Positions 32,549-41,888 of a DNA stretch of 64,000 nt are shown here, piece by piece. Each line of letters opens with the position of its first letter. Within the stretch, counting starts at the first letter, position 1. The stretch spans positions 62,001-126,000 of the forward strand of contig CACJRY010000002.1 of assembly GCA_902595855.1 (NCBI GenBank), given 5' to 3'. Below the pieces are notes generated by a model. It was not told the origin of the DNA and ran no database searches. It saw nothing but the letters and a program-made list of their open reading frames with translations. A program made the translations under genes and the position numbers. The DNA is from an uncultured Alphaproteobacteria bacterium (GTDB taxonomy: Bacteria > Pseudomonadota > Alphaproteobacteria > HIMB59 > GCA-002718135).

Positions 32549-33923
32549 AAATAAAAAAATAAGAGTTCATTTTGTTGGAATAGGAGGCATTGGTATGTCA
32601 GGTATTGCAGAACTAATGAAAAAAATTGGCTATACAGTATCTGGTAGTGATATAAATGAAAATGAAAATGTAAAAAGATTAAGAGAGATTGGCGTTACTG
32701 TAAATATAGGACATCATAAAAAAAATATATCAAAAGTGAATGCGGTTGTTTATTCTTCTGCTGTAAAACAAAATAACCCTGAATTAAAAGAAGCGAAAAA
32801 AAATAAAATCCCAATTGTTAGCAGAGCAGACATGCTTGCTGAACTAATGAAAAATAAAAAATGTATTGCTGTTGCTGGTTCTCATGGAAAAACAACAACA
32901 ACAAGTTTAGTTGGAAATATTTTAGAAACAGGAAAACTTGATCCAACAATTGTTAATGGCGGCATAATAAATTCTATATCTAAAAACAATAAATTTGGTA
33001 AGGGTGATTGGATGGTTGTAGAAGCTGATGAAAGTGATGGCTCTTTTTTAAAATTGCCATATCAAATATCTATAATAACAAATTTAGATATTGAGCATCT
33101 TGATTATTATAATTCTTCCAAAAATTTAATTTCAGCATTTGAAAAATTTTTAATTAATCTTCCATTTTATGGTGTTGCTATTGTAAATGCAGATGATAAG
33201 AATCTTAAAAAAATAATTGCAAGAAATAATACAAGGAAAATAATTTCTTATTCAAGTAAAAATAAAACTGCAGATGTTTTTATAAAAAAAGTTATCTTTA
33301 AAAAACAATATAGTAAATTTGAATTAAAATTTAACATCTCTATAAATAATTTTTCTGGTTTGCAGCCTTACACAGTAAAAGCAATAGGATTGCATAATAT
33401 ATATAATTCAACAGCTAGTATTGTTGCAAGTTTGTTAGCAGGTGTAAAAAATAATTATATAAGGTCTGCATTAACTAATTATATTGGGGTAAAAAGAAGA
33501 TTTACGCATTTAGGAAAAGTAAACTTATCAAATATTTATGATGATTATGCTCATCATCCAACTGAAATTTTAGCAACCTTAAAAGGCGCAAAACAGATTA
33601 ATAAAAATATTGTAGTAGTTTTTCAACCTCATAGATATTCAAGAACCAAAATTTTGTTTGATGAATTTATAAAAGTTTTATCAAAAATCAAGAAATTATA
33701 TTTACTTGAAACCTATTCTGCAGGTGAAAAAAAAATTAGAGGTTTTGAAACTATAGATATTTATAATAAATTAATAGAAACAAAAAAAAATATATTTTAT
33801 ATAAACGAAAAAGATTTGAATAAAATTATCTATAAAGAAACAAATAAAAAAAATATTATTATATTTATGGGTGCGGGTTCTATAAGTAAAATTGCATATA
33901 ATTTTTTGAAAATAAATGAATGA
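32538..33923 (+). CDS. murC: UDP-MurNAc:L-alanine ligase MurC
   Basis: This 461-residue first Mur ligase starts the peptide stem. It has the N-terminal HFVGIGGIGMSGIAELM Rossmann motif, SGSDINENENVKRL, the ATP loop AGSHGKTTTTSLVG, VVEADESDGSFLKLP, the DDYAHHPTEI segment and VFQPHRYSRTK. All are MurC diagnostic. It follows the standard order murG-murC-murB with overlaps of a few bases. Confidence 0.96.
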   Translation: MKNKNKKIRVHFVGIGGIGMSGIAELMKKIGYTVSGSDINENENVKRLREIGVTVNIGHHKKNISKVNAVVYSSAVKQNNPELKEAKKNKIPIVSRADMLAELMKNKKCIAVAGSHGKTTTTSLVGNILETGKLDPTIVNGGIINSISKNNKFGKGDWMVVEADESDGSFLKLPYQISIITNLDIEHLDYYNSSKNLISAFEKFLINLPFYGVAIVNADDKNLKKIIARNNTRKIISYSSKNKTADVFIKKVIFKKQYSKFELKFNISINNFSGLQPYTVKAIGLHNIYNSTASIVASLLAGVKNNYIRSALTNYIGVKRRFTHLGKVNLSNIYDDYAHHPTEILATLKGAKQINKNIVVVFQPHRYSRTKILFDEFIKVLSKIKKLYLLETYSAGEKKIRGFETIDIYNKLIETKKNIFYINEKDLNKIIYKETNKKNIIIFMGAGSISKIAYNFLKINE

Positions 33924-34809
33924 TATTTTGTACGAAATTCAATCAAAAATCAAAGATAAAATTCTCTATGATTATAATATGGCAAATTCTACTTGGTTTA
34001 GAACTGGGGGTAAAGCAAAAGGTTTTATAATTATAAATAAATTGGAGGATCTGAAAACTATAGCTGGTTATGCAAATAAAATAAAATACTCAATTATTGG
34101 AGTAGGCTCTAATCTTTTAGTTAGAGACTCAGGTTACGATGGCTTAATAATTAAATTAGGAAAAAATTTTAATAAAATTAAAATTAAAAATAATTTTCTA
34201 AGTGTTGGCGCAGGTGTTTTAGATTTAAACCTAGCAAAATTTGCTCTAAAAAATTCAATAAAGGATTTTGAATTTTTTACTGGTATACCCGGCACAATTG
34301 GTGGGGCAGTTAAGATGAATGCTGGTTGTTATGGTGGTCAGACATCAGACAATTTAAAAAGAATTTTACTCATGAATTCTAAAGGAGAGCTAAAATATGT
34401 ATATTTGGAAGACTTAAAATTAAATTATAGATCTTCAAATATAGAAAAGAACTCAATAATCTTGCAAGCAGATTTTAATTTTGAATATTCTTCTTACGAG
34501 GAAATTTTAAAAAAAAATATTTATATCAAATCCAAAAGAAAACAAACACAGCCAATAAAGGAAAAAACTTCAGGAAGTTCATTTAAAAATCCTCCGGATA
34601 AATATGCGGCAGAGCTTATTGAAAAAGCTGGATGCAAGGGAATGAAAGTTGGAGGTGCATCTGTAAGTGATATGCATTCAAACTTCATAATAAATAATGG
34701 AAATGCTACTGCAAGTGATATTGAAAGTTTAGGTAAAAAAATCATAAATAGAGTAAAAGATGTACATGGGATTGTGCTTGAGTGGGAAATAAAAATAATA
34801 GGTGAGTGA
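33916..34809 (+). CDS. murB: UDP-N-acetylenolpyruvoylglucosamine reductase MurB
   Basis: This 297-residue FAD enzyme reduces UDP-GlcNAc-enolpyruvate to UDP-MurNAc with NADPH. Motifs: NSTWFRTGGKAKGF at the N-terminus, GVGSNLLVRDSGYDGL, GIPGTIGGAVKMNAGCYGG (FAD pyrophosphate) and TSGSSFKNP carrying the catalytic serine. The C-terminal segment includes MHSNFIINNGNATASDI. It is a normal length for the type without the extra insertion and overlaps murC by eight bases. Confidence 0.95.
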   Translation: MNDILYEIQSKIKDKILYDYNMANSTWFRTGGKAKGFIIINKLEDLKTIAGYANKIKYSIIGVGSNLLVRDSGYDGLIIKLGKNFNKIKIKNNFLSVGAGVLDLNLAKFALKNSIKDFEFFTGIPGTIGGAVKMNAGCYGGQTSDNLKRILLMNSKGELKYVYLEDLKLNYRSSNIEKNSIILQADFNFEYSSYEEILKKNIYIKSKRKQTQPIKEKTSGSSFKNPPDKYAAELIEKAGCKGMKVGGASVSDMHSNFIINNGNATASDIESLGKKIINRVKDVHGIVLEWEIKIIGE

Positions 34810-34813
34810 ATTG

Positions 34814-35755
34814 ATGAGAGTGTTAATATTACAGGGTGGTTATAATGAGGAGCATAAAGTTTCAATTAACACTTCCAAACAAATTGCTAGAGCTTTAAAA
34901 AAACTTAAGATAGATTTTAAAAAATTTACTGTAAATCCCAATACATTTGAAAAAGATATTTTAAAATATTCTAAAAACTACATTTGCTTTAACGCTTTAC
35001 ATGGACCATTTGGTGAAGATGGAACTATTCAAAAAATATTAAAAAAAAATAAATTTCGTTTCACTCACTCAAATCAAATTTCTTCAGCAAATTGTTTTGA
35101 TAAGGTAAAATCAAAAAAAATTGTTAAAAAATTTAAAGTTAAGACCCCAATTTTCGAAATTATTAATTGTAAAGAAATAACGTCTAAATTTTTGTTAAAA
35201 ATAAAAAAAAAATACTCAAAATTTGTTATAAAACCAGCTTCAAGTGGCTCCAGTTATGGTTTAAAAATAATAAAATCTAAAAAAGATTTAAGTATTTTTT
35301 TGAATGAACTCACAAATTATAAAAAAAGATTTTCTTCTAATGAAAAAATTTTAATTGAAAAATTTATTAATGGAATTGAATTAACAGTATCAGTGCTACA
35401 ACAGAACTCTACATTAAAACCTTTGGCTGTAACTGAGATAGTTTCTTTGAATTCAACTTATGACTATCAGGCAAAATATTCAAAAGGTTTCTCAAAACAT
35501 TTTATACCAGCCATGATAAATCAAAAAAATTATAAGAAATGTTTGAATCTAGCTTTAAAAATTCATAAAATATTTAAATGTAATACTCTTTCAAGAATTG
35601 ATTTTATTTATAATAATAAGCAAGATAAAATTTATTTTTTGGAAATTAATTCTCAACCTGGGATGACAAAACTCTCATTATTGCCAGAGCAAGCAGAGTA
35701 TAAAAAAATAAAATTTGAAAGTATTATTCTAAGTTTAATAAATAATGCAAAATGA
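34814..35755 (+). CDS. ddl: D-alanine:D-alanine ligase
   Basis: The ATP-grasp enzyme joins two D-alanines for MurF. Visible are the N-terminal VLILQGGYNEEHKVSINTSKQIA with the substrate-binding glutamate, ALHGPFGEDGTIQ, KPASSGSSYGLKI (ATP loop), ITEIV-like VTEIVSL and the C-terminal FLEINSQPGMT metal site. The ATG at 34814 (313 residues) is taken; an in-frame GTG at 34802 inside the murB end would add four residues (MSEL), and no ribosome site distinguishes them. It is shorter than some Ddl proteins but has all core motifs. Confidence 0.93.
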   Translation: MRVLILQGGYNEEHKVSINTSKQIARALKKLKIDFKKFTVNPNTFEKDILKYSKNYICFNALHGPFGEDGTIQKILKKNKFRFTHSNQISSANCFDKVKSKKIVKKFKVKTPIFEIINCKEITSKFLLKIKKKYSKFVIKPASSGSSYGLKIIKSKKDLSIFLNELTNYKKRFSSNEKILIEKFINGIELTVSVLQQNSTLKPLAVTEIVSLNSTYDYQAKYSKGFSKHFIPAMINQKNYKKCLNLALKIHKIFKCNTLSRIDFIYNNKQDKIYFLEINSQPGMTKLSLLPEQAEYKKIKFESIILSLINNAK

Positions 35756-36522
35756 GATCTAATTTTAATAAAAAAAAAATTAATTTTTCTATATTTAGAC
35801 TAATTAAGTATTCAATTATAATTTTTACTTTATCAATAATATCATTTTTTGTTTATTATAATTTTTTAGAAAAAAAAATATATAAAGAAATTATTCAAGA
35901 GTTTTCTGAAAAAAATAATTATTTGCTTACTTCTTATGAAATTAATGATTTAATGAGAGTAGATCAATCAAAAGTAGTTCAAATCATTAGTAGATATTTT
36001 GGTCAATCAATTTTCTTAATTTCTCTTAAAAATATTTCTAATGAAATAAATAATCTCAATTGGGTAAAAAGTGTGAACTTATCTAATAACTTTAAAAGTA
36101 AAATTACAGTTGAAATTTTAGAATATGAGCCTTTAGGGCTATATTTCTTCAATAATAAAATTTATTATTTCTCTAAAGAGGGAAACATTATTGATGAAAC
36201 CAAAAAAGATTATGAAAAGTTAATAACTTTTTCAGGAAAAAATGTATTAAATCATGCTGTTAAGTTACTGGACATTATTGAGGGCATAGAAAATTCTAAA
36301 TTAAACAACATTGAAGATGCTTACTACATAAATGATAGAAGGTGGAATTTAAAATTTAGTAATAAATTATTAGTATTATTATCTGAAAAAAATATTAAAA
36401 CCTCCCTTGAAAATTATATAAAATTAATAGACCAATTAGATGAAAGTGATATTTTGTTAATTAAAAGTATCGATTTAAGAGACAATGATAAAGCAATAAT
36501 AGATTTTAAGAAAAATGATTAA
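35752..36522 (+). CDS. ftsQ: Cell-division protein FtsQ (POTRA domain)
   Basis: This 256-residue bitopic protein has a basic cytoplasmic start, a membrane span at about 18-38 (YSIIIFTLSIISFFVYYNF), then a POTRA-like domain with ISLKNISNEINNLNWVKSVNLSNNFKSKITVEILEYEPLGLY. The VKSV-x(n)-I-x-I-x-E-x-P pattern is typical of FtsQ. It lies between ddl and ftsA, where FtsQ belongs, and overlaps both by a few bases. It links FtsL/FtsB to the divisome. Confidence 0.9.
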   Translation: MRSNFNKKKINFSIFRLIKYSIIIFTLSIISFFVYYNFLEKKIYKEIIQEFSEKNNYLLTSYEINDLMRVDQSKVVQIISRYFGQSIFLISLKNISNEINNLNWVKSVNLSNNFKSKITVEILEYEPLGLYFFNNKIYYFSKEGNIIDETKKDYEKLITFSGKNVLNHAVKLLDIIEGIENSKLNNIEDAYYINDRRWNLKFSNKLLVLLSEKNIKTSLENYIKLIDQLDESDILLIKSIDLRDNDKAIIDFKKND

Positions 36523-37735
36523 AGTTGGTGTAAATATTGGTAATTCTAAAATATCATGTGCAGTATTCGAAATTAAAGAAAACAAAAAATTTAAAATGTT
36601 ATCATGTGAAAGTTATCCATCTAAAATTTTAAAAAAAAATTTAATTACTAATTTTGATGAATTATTAATTGAAATTAAATCTTTAATTTTCGAATCTGAA
36701 AAAAAATCTCAAACAAAAATTAATTCTATTAATTTAAATATCCCAACTTTTGATAGTATCTCAAAATACTATGACTCAGAAATTGAAATTTTAAAAAATG
36801 AAATATCAGAATTAGATATTAAAAAAGCTATAAATAAATCTGATTATCTTCTAGTTAACGAAGATTACTACGAATTATATAATAATATCTATGCGTATAT
36901 CTTAGACAATAATTTACTATCTAGCTCTCCAATAGGTAATTATGGTCAGTTTTTAAAAATATTATTTTATAAAATAATAATACCTAATCAAATTTTTAAT
37001 GGCTATAAAAATATTATAGATAAATTAAACATTAAAGTTGATAATTTTGTACCTTCGCCTTTATCTTCTGCTCTAGCTGTTTTAAGTGAAGATGAAAAAA
37101 CAATTGGATCAATTTGTATAGATCTAGGACATTCAAATACTTCTATATCTATTTTTGAAAATAATAATTTTATATATGGAGATAGCATATTAGTAGGTAG
37201 TAATAATATCACTAATGATATCGCAAGAGGAGTTTCTACGACAATAGATAGCGCTGAAAGATTGAAGACATTGTATAGCTCATTAATAAGTGCACCAAGT
37301 GATGAATATGAAATTATAGAAGTACCAATAATTTCTGGTGAAAATGACAAATTTGTCCAAATCAATAGATTAAAAATTAATTCTATTGTCAAGCCACGTG
37401 TTGAGGAAACTCTTGAAATGATATGGCAAAAAATTAAGCAAAATAATCTCCATAAAAAACAAATTAAAAATGTTGTGTTAACAGGAGGAGGATCTCAACT
37501 AGAAGGTATAATTCAATATGCAGAATTGATATTTTCAAGTAATGTAAGAATTGGTTACCCAAAGAAAGATTTAATTTTTCAAGAAAGTATGAAAAACGCA
37601 GCTTTTGCTGATGTAATTGGATGCAGTTTATTTGATCCTGAAATTTATTTGGATAAAATTATTGAAAAACAAGGAAAAAAACAAAAAAAACAGGGTTTTA
37701 TTGGTTTTTTTAATTGGCTAGATCAGTATATTTGA
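36515..37735 (+). CDS. ftsA: Cell-division protein FtsA (actin-like membrane anchor of FtsZ)
   Basis: The 406-residue protein is a divergent actin-fold member: VGVNIGNSKISCAVFEI is the first phosphate loop, SICIDLGHSNTSISIFENN the second, and VVLTGGGSQLEGI the adenosine site. It ends with an amphipathic tail, GFIGFFNWLDQYI, as FtsA membrane-targeting helices do. The 1C-domain region is Asn/Ile-rich and weakly conserved. It tethers FtsZ filaments and recruits later division proteins. ftsZ follows after an 79-bp gap that contains a candidate promoter. Confidence 0.92.
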   Translation: MIKVGVNIGNSKISCAVFEIKENKKFKMLSCESYPSKILKKNLITNFDELLIEIKSLIFESEKKSQTKINSINLNIPTFDSISKYYDSEIEILKNEISELDIKKAINKSDYLLVNEDYYELYNNIYAYILDNNLLSSSPIGNYGQFLKILFYKIIIPNQIFNGYKNIIDKLNIKVDNFVPSPLSSALAVLSEDEKTIGSICIDLGHSNTSISIFENNNFIYGDSILVGSNNITNDIARGVSTTIDSAERLKTLYSSLISAPSDEYEIIEVPIISGENDKFVQINRLKINSIVKPRVEETLEMIWQKIKQNNLHKKQIKNVVLTGGGSQLEGIIQYAELIFSSNVRIGYPKKDLIFQESMKNAAFADVIGCSLFDPEIYLDKIIEKQGKKQKKQGFIGFFNWLDQYI

Positions 37736-37759
37736 TATACTATATGTAGATATTTATAA

Positions 37760-37788
37760 TTGACGATTTCGACAACGATTCGTTAAAA
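37760..37788 (+). promoter_or_regulatory. Candidate ftsZ promoter with 12-bp-period ACGATT repeat
   Basis: In the only sizable gap inside the murE-ftsZ run, TTGACG (37760-37765) stands 17 bp before TTAAAA (37783-37788). A direct repeat of ACGATT (37763 and 37775) fills the spacer. A GGCGGAG ribosome site follows at about 37800, before the ftsZ ATG. The -10 is weak, so this is a candidate only. A separate ftsZ promoter would allow more FtsZ than FtsA. Confidence 0.4.
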
Positions 37789-37814
37789 AACAAATAAACG
37801 GCGGAGATTTATAA

Positions 37815-39491
37815 ATGACAATTAATATTTCATTACAAGATGTAGGCGAAAATCTGCATCCAAAAATAACAGTTTTAGGTGTTGGCGGATCAGGTGGAAA
37901 TGCCGTTAATAATATGATGAATTCAAATCTTGAAGGTGTTGATTTTTTAATAGCTAATACTGATGCACAAGCATTACAAATATCTTCATGTAAAAATAAA
38001 ATACAATTAGGACTAAACAGCACTAGAGGTTTAGGTGCTGGCATGAGGCCAGATATTGGCAAGCAAGCTGCAGAAGAGGCTATTCATGAAATTTCAGAAA
38101 AATTAGAAGGAAGCCACATGTTATTTGTTGCGGCAGGTATGGGAGGTGGTACTGGTACTGGAGCTGCACCCGTTATAGCAAAGCTTGCAAGAGAAAGAGG
38201 AATTCTAACTGTTGGTGTGGTCACAAAACCATTTCATTTTGAGGGTTCTCAAAGAATGAAATTGGCAGAAAAAGGAATTGATGAACTTCAACAATTTGTT
38301 GATACTTTATTAACAATTCCAAACCAAAATTTATTTAGAATAGCAAATGAAAAAACTACTTTTGCAGATGCATTCAAAATGGCAGATGATGTTTTATATG
38401 CAGGTGTTAGAGGTGTTACTGATTTAATGGTCCAGCCTGGAATGATAAATCTAGATTTTTCAGATATTAAAACTGTAATGTCTGAAATGGGCAAAGCTAT
38501 GATGGGCACTGGAGAAGCATCAGGAGAAGGCAGGGCAGTAGCTGCAGCTGAAGCAGCAATAGCAAATCCTCTTATTGATGACGTATCTCTAAAAGGTGCC
38601 AAAGGTTTAATAATAAATATTACTGGTGGCAAAGATATTACTTTATACGAAGTAGATGAAGCTGCTAATAGAATAAAACAAGAAGTAGATGAGGAGGCTA
38701 ACATTATATATGGAACTACTTGCGATGATAGATTAGATGGTATTGTGAGAGTTAGTATAGTGGCTACTGGCATTGACTCAAATGTTGGCATAAGCGCAAA
38801 GCCATTAGATAGTTTTGCGGCTATAAATATAAATAATGATGTTTATAAATCACAATCAAGTCTTGATCAAAATATTGAAACTTCAACTCTAAGTAATACT
38901 TTAGATAATAATCAGGAAAATACTCATTTTGAAATTAAAAATAGTCAAGATAATGAATTTTCAAAAGAACATCATAAATTAGAGAGCATTGAAGAAGATT
39001 ATAATTTAGAAAATTTGCAAGAGAACAAAGATAATACAGATCAAGATGGTGTTTTGAGTCACTCAAATATTGAGGAGACTTATGATATTGAAGAAAATCT
39101 TAAGAATGAAAGTGTTAACCAATACGAAAATGATGAAATTGAAACCACTAATGTAAGTCTATTATCAGATAAAATTGACAATATTGATGAAGATCAAATA
39201 GAGGAAGAAAATTTAAATGAGACTTCAGTAAGAAGATTAAGCTTATTTGATAACATCTCTACTGAAACTCCATCTGGCACAGTTGATCAAGCTGAAAAAT
39301 CAGAACCCGTGATTTCAGAAAATATAATTGTAAAGCAAGATGATGAGAATGCACATGAATCAACAGAAATTGAAGAGAGATTAGAGCCTGAATTTAGTGT
39401 AACAAGTGATGACTCTGATGAAGATTTTAATCAGGAAACTGAAGAAGAATTATTAGATATTCCAACGTTCTTAAGAAGACAGGCTAATTAA
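37815..39491 (+). CDS. ftsZ: Cell-division GTPase FtsZ with long acidic linker
   Basis: The tubulin-like protein forms the division ring. The GTPase domain (about 1-330) carries [13 protein letters not shown] and the tubulin signature GGGTGTG at 110-116, and [11 protein letters not shown] with the catalytic loop. A linker of about 210 residues (335-545), rich in Asp, Glu, Asn and Ser, is followed by the conserved C-terminal peptide [10 protein letters not shown] (547-556), which binds FtsA. The 558-residue length is well above E. coli (383) but long linkers are known in Alphaproteobacteria such as Caulobacter. A terminator follows the gene. Confidence 0.97.
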   Translation: MTINISLQDVGENLHPKITVLGVGGSGGNAVNNMMNSNLEGVDFLIANTDAQALQISSCKNKIQLGLNSTRGLGAGMRPDIGKQAAEEAIHEISEKLEGSHMLFVAAGMGGGTGTGAAPVIAKLARERGILTVGVVTKPFHFEGSQRMKLAEKGIDELQQFVDTLLTIPNQNLFRIANEKTTFADAFKMADDVLYAGVRGVTDLMVQPGMINLDFSDIKTVMSEMGKAMMGTGEASGEGRAVAAAEAAIANPLIDDVSLKGAKGLIINITGGKDITLYEVDEAANRIKQEVDEEANIIYGTTCDDRLDGIVRVSIVATGIDSNVGISAKPLDSFAAININNDVYKSQSSLDQNIETSTLSNTLDNNQENTHFEIKNSQDNEFSKEHHKLESIEEDYNLENLQENKDNTDQDGVLSHSNIEETYDIEENLKNESVNQYENDEIETTNVSLLSDKIDNIDEDQIEEENLNETSVRRLSLFDNISTETPSGTVDQAEKSEPVISENIIVKQDDENAHESTEIEERLEPEFSVTSDDSDEDFNQETEEELLDIPTFLRRQAN

Positions 39492-39495
39492 AATC

Positions 39496-39515
39496 TTGTA
39501 ATATTTTGTAATATT
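39496..39515. repeat. Tandem 10-bp repeat (TTGTAATATT x2) after ftsZ
   Basis: Two exact copies of TTGTAATATT lie head to tail, starting four bases after the ftsZ stop and about 60 bases before the lpxC start. One helical turn per unit would suit a regulator bound on one face of DNA, or the sequence may be part of the lpxC promoter. The AT-richness of the genome makes a chance repeat possible. Confidence 0.45.
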
Positions 39516-39549
39516 CAGTTAGTTGAGGAATCTTAAAAAAAATATAGAA

Positions 39550-39573
39550 AAGTGCTGTAAACAGCACTTTTTT
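39550..39573 (+). terminator. Intrinsic terminator/attenuator hairpin abutting the lpxC start codon
   Basis: A perfect 8-9 bp stem (AAGTGCTG, loop TAAA, CAGCACTT) is followed by six T, the best intrinsic terminator in the window. It closes the ftsZ transcript. Its T-run ends two bases before the lpxC ATG at 39576, so it occupies the place of the lpxC ribosome site. Confidence 0.85.
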
Positions 39574-39575
39574 GC

Positions 39576-40451
39576 ATGATAGCTACAAATCATAAAAATA
39601 ACAATCAACAAACTATAGCAAGTTCTATCTTTGTCAAAGGCATTGGACTTCACACTGGAAGCCAAGTTGAATTAAATTTAGAACCTGCATCAGTTGATAA
39701 TGGTATAAAGTTTATTCGGCTAGATAAAAAAAATGATAACGTGATTGAGGCACTTTGGTCTAACGTTTCAGAGACTCTACTAAGTACAACAATATCAAAT
39801 TCATATGGTTTAAAAATATCAACTATTGAACATTTAATGAGTGCTTTATCAGGCTTGCATATAGATAATTTAAACATTTATATAAATGCTAATGAGGTTC
39901 CTATTATGGATGGGAGTTCAAGACCTTTTGTAGAGATGATTGAAAAAGTTGGGATTAAAAAACAAAATAAAAAAAGAAAAATGTTAAATATTAAAAAAAC
40001 AATTGAAGTTTCTGAAAATAGTAGTTCAGTAAAAATTGTTCCTAATAATCAATTCTCAATAGATTTTGAAATTGATTTCCCAAGCCAATTAGTCTCAAAA
40101 CAATCATGTCAACTTCAATTAATTAATGGCAATTACAAAACTGACATAGCGGCAGCAAGAACTTTTGGTTTTGAAAAAGATGTTGAGCGTCTAAGATCTA
40201 ATGGTCTGGCTCTTGGAGGATCTCTTGATAACGCTGTAGTTGTTGGAGAAAATAAAATTTTAAATAAAGGTGGTTTAAGGTATGATGATGAGTTTGTCAG
40301 GCATAAAATCTTAGACTCAATTGGGGATCTTTACTTGGCCGGTTCACCAATAATAGGGTATTTTTATGGAAACAAATCTGGACATTATCTTAATAATCAA
40401 CTTCTAAGAAAACTGTTTTCCGACGAAACAAATTACGAATATATTAATTAG
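39576..40451 (+). CDS. lpxC: UDP-3-O-acyl-GlcNAc deacetylase LpxC
   Basis: The zinc enzyme commits UDP-acyl-GlcNAc to lipid A synthesis, so the organism makes lipopolysaccharide. The 291-residue protein has VKGIGLHTG at the N-terminus, TIEHLMSALSGLHIDN with zinc ligand H86, MDGSSRPFV, the HKILDSIGDLYLAG block with H243 and D247, and H270 in GNKSGHYLNN. The ATG at 39576 is the only start that keeps the family N-terminus; it has no ribosome site because a terminator hairpin lies directly before it. lpxC closes the dcw cluster as in many Proteobacteria. It converges on fumC with a four-base overlap. Confidence 0.95.
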   Translation: MIATNHKNNNQQTIASSIFVKGIGLHTGSQVELNLEPASVDNGIKFIRLDKKNDNVIEALWSNVSETLLSTTISNSYGLKISTIEHLMSALSGLHIDNLNIYINANEVPIMDGSSRPFVEMIEKVGIKKQNKKRKMLNIKKTIEVSENSSSVKIVPNNQFSIDFEIDFPSQLVSKQSCQLQLINGNYKTDIAAARTFGFEKDVERLRSNGLALGGSLDNAVVVGENKILNKGGLRYDDEFVRHKILDSIGDLYLAGSPIIGYFYGNKSGHYLNNQLLRKLFSDETNYEYIN

Positions 40452-41833
40452 ATCATTTTTTTTGGATCAACAATCCTATCGAATTCTTTCTCAGTTACTA
40501 GTTTCAGTTTTATTGCAGCTTGTTTTAATGTTATGTTTTCTTTGAAAGCCTTTTTGGCAATTATTGCTGCATTGTCATATCCAATATGTTTATTAAGAGC
40601 AGTGACTAACATTAGAGAATTATTTAAATGTTTTTTTATATTTTCTTTATTGATTGAAATATCTTTTAAGCAATTTTTATTAAAACTATTAATGCCGTCA
40701 GAGAGTAGATTGATTGAATTTATTACGTTAAAAATAATTAGAGGTTTAAAGGCATTTAATTCAAAGTGTCCTTGTGCGCCTCCTTGATTAACTGCTAAAT
40801 TATTTCCCATTATCTGACAACATACCATACTAAGAGCTTCAATTTGCGTTGGGTTGACCTTTCCTGGCATAATAGATGAACCAGGTTCATTTGCAGGTAT
40901 ATTTATTTCTCCAAGACCAGATCTAGGACCTGATGAGAGGAATCTTAAGTCGTTCAAAATTTTAAATAATGAAATAGCTAGAGTATTTATAGATTGAGAA
41001 AAATTTACTAAAGAGTCATGATTGGCTATTGCTTCAAATTTATTAATAGCTGGTTTGTATGTATTTTTTGTCATTTTATTTAGATGTTTACAGAAAATTT
41101 TATCAAAATTTTTGGGAGCATTAATACCAGATCCAACCGCAGTACCTCCTTGCGCTAAATAACTTAGCTCTTTTTTAGCTATAACTATTCTTTCATAATT
41201 ATTTTGAATTTGATAAAGGTAGCCAGAAAACTCATCTCCCATTGTTAATGGTGTGGCATCTTGAGTATGTGTACGTCCAATTTTAATTATTTTTGAATAT
41301 GATTTTGTTTTAATGCTTAACTCTTTGATTAAATCTTTTATAGCTGGGATGAGTTTTTTATCAGTTAATTCATTAGCCGCTATGTGCATTACTGTTGGAA
41401 AAGTATCATTAGAAGATTGAGATAAATTTACATGATCATTTGGGTGAATAGGTGATTTTGATCCAATTTTTCCTTTTAAAAGTTTGATTGCATAATTGCT
41501 TATAACTTCATTAGCATTCATGTTTGTTTGTGTACCAGAACCTGTTTGCCATACAGACAAAGGAAACTCATCGATTAGATTTAAATTAATTACTTGATCA
41601 CAACCTTTAACAATCGCATTTGATAGACTTTTACTTATCAAACCAAGGCTTTGATTAGCTAAGGCAGATGCCTTTTTTTGCATACCTAAAGCTATGATTA
41701 TTTCTTTAGGCATTTTATCATTGGAAATTTTAAAATTCTCTAATGAACGCTGAGTTTGAGCACCCCACAACTTTTTTGCGTCTATTTTTTTATTTCCTAA
41801 GCTATCAGATTCTGTTCTTTTTTTATTTGTCAT
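40448..41833 (-). CDS. fumC: Class II fumarate hydratase
   Basis: The 461-residue enzyme interconverts fumarate and malate in the TCA cycle. Hallmarks are TGSGTQTNMNANEVISN, QSSNDTFPTVMHIAA, GRTHTQDATPLTMGDEFSGY with the active-site histidine, and the superfamily signature GSSIMPGKVNPTQIEA. The lysine/asparagine-rich end is short. Aspartase is the nearest alternative, but SSND and the overall length favour fumarase C. The gene stands alone on the minus strand, divergent from gpmA. Confidence 0.95.
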   Translation of the reverse strand: MTNKKRTESDSLGNKKIDAKKLWGAQTQRSLENFKISNDKMPKEIIIALGMQKKASALANQSLGLISKSLSNAIVKGCDQVINLNLIDEFPLSVWQTGSGTQTNMNANEVISNYAIKLLKGKIGSKSPIHPNDHVNLSQSSNDTFPTVMHIAANELTDKKLIPAIKDLIKELSIKTKSYSKIIKIGRTHTQDATPLTMGDEFSGYLYQIQNNYERIVIAKKELSYLAQGGTAVGSGINAPKNFDKIFCKHLNKMTKNTYKPAINKFEAIANHDSLVNFSQSINTLAISLFKILNDLRFLSSGPRSGLGEINIPANEPGSSIMPGKVNPTQIEALSMVCCQIMGNNLAVNQGGAQGHFELNAFKPLIIFNVINSINLLSDGINSFNKNCLKDISINKENIKKHLNNSLMLVTALNKHIGYDNAAIIAKKAFKENITLKQAAIKLKLVTEKEFDRIVDPKKMI

Positions 41834-41888
41834 AGTTTGTTAATAGACAATTTATATAACATAAACATACTATTAGAATAAATATAAT

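Noticed and set aside
38288..38791. 167-codon antisense frame over ftsZ
   Set aside because: It mirrors the conserved GTPase domain; low-complexity Ser/Ile/Ala composition is typical of a shadow frame.
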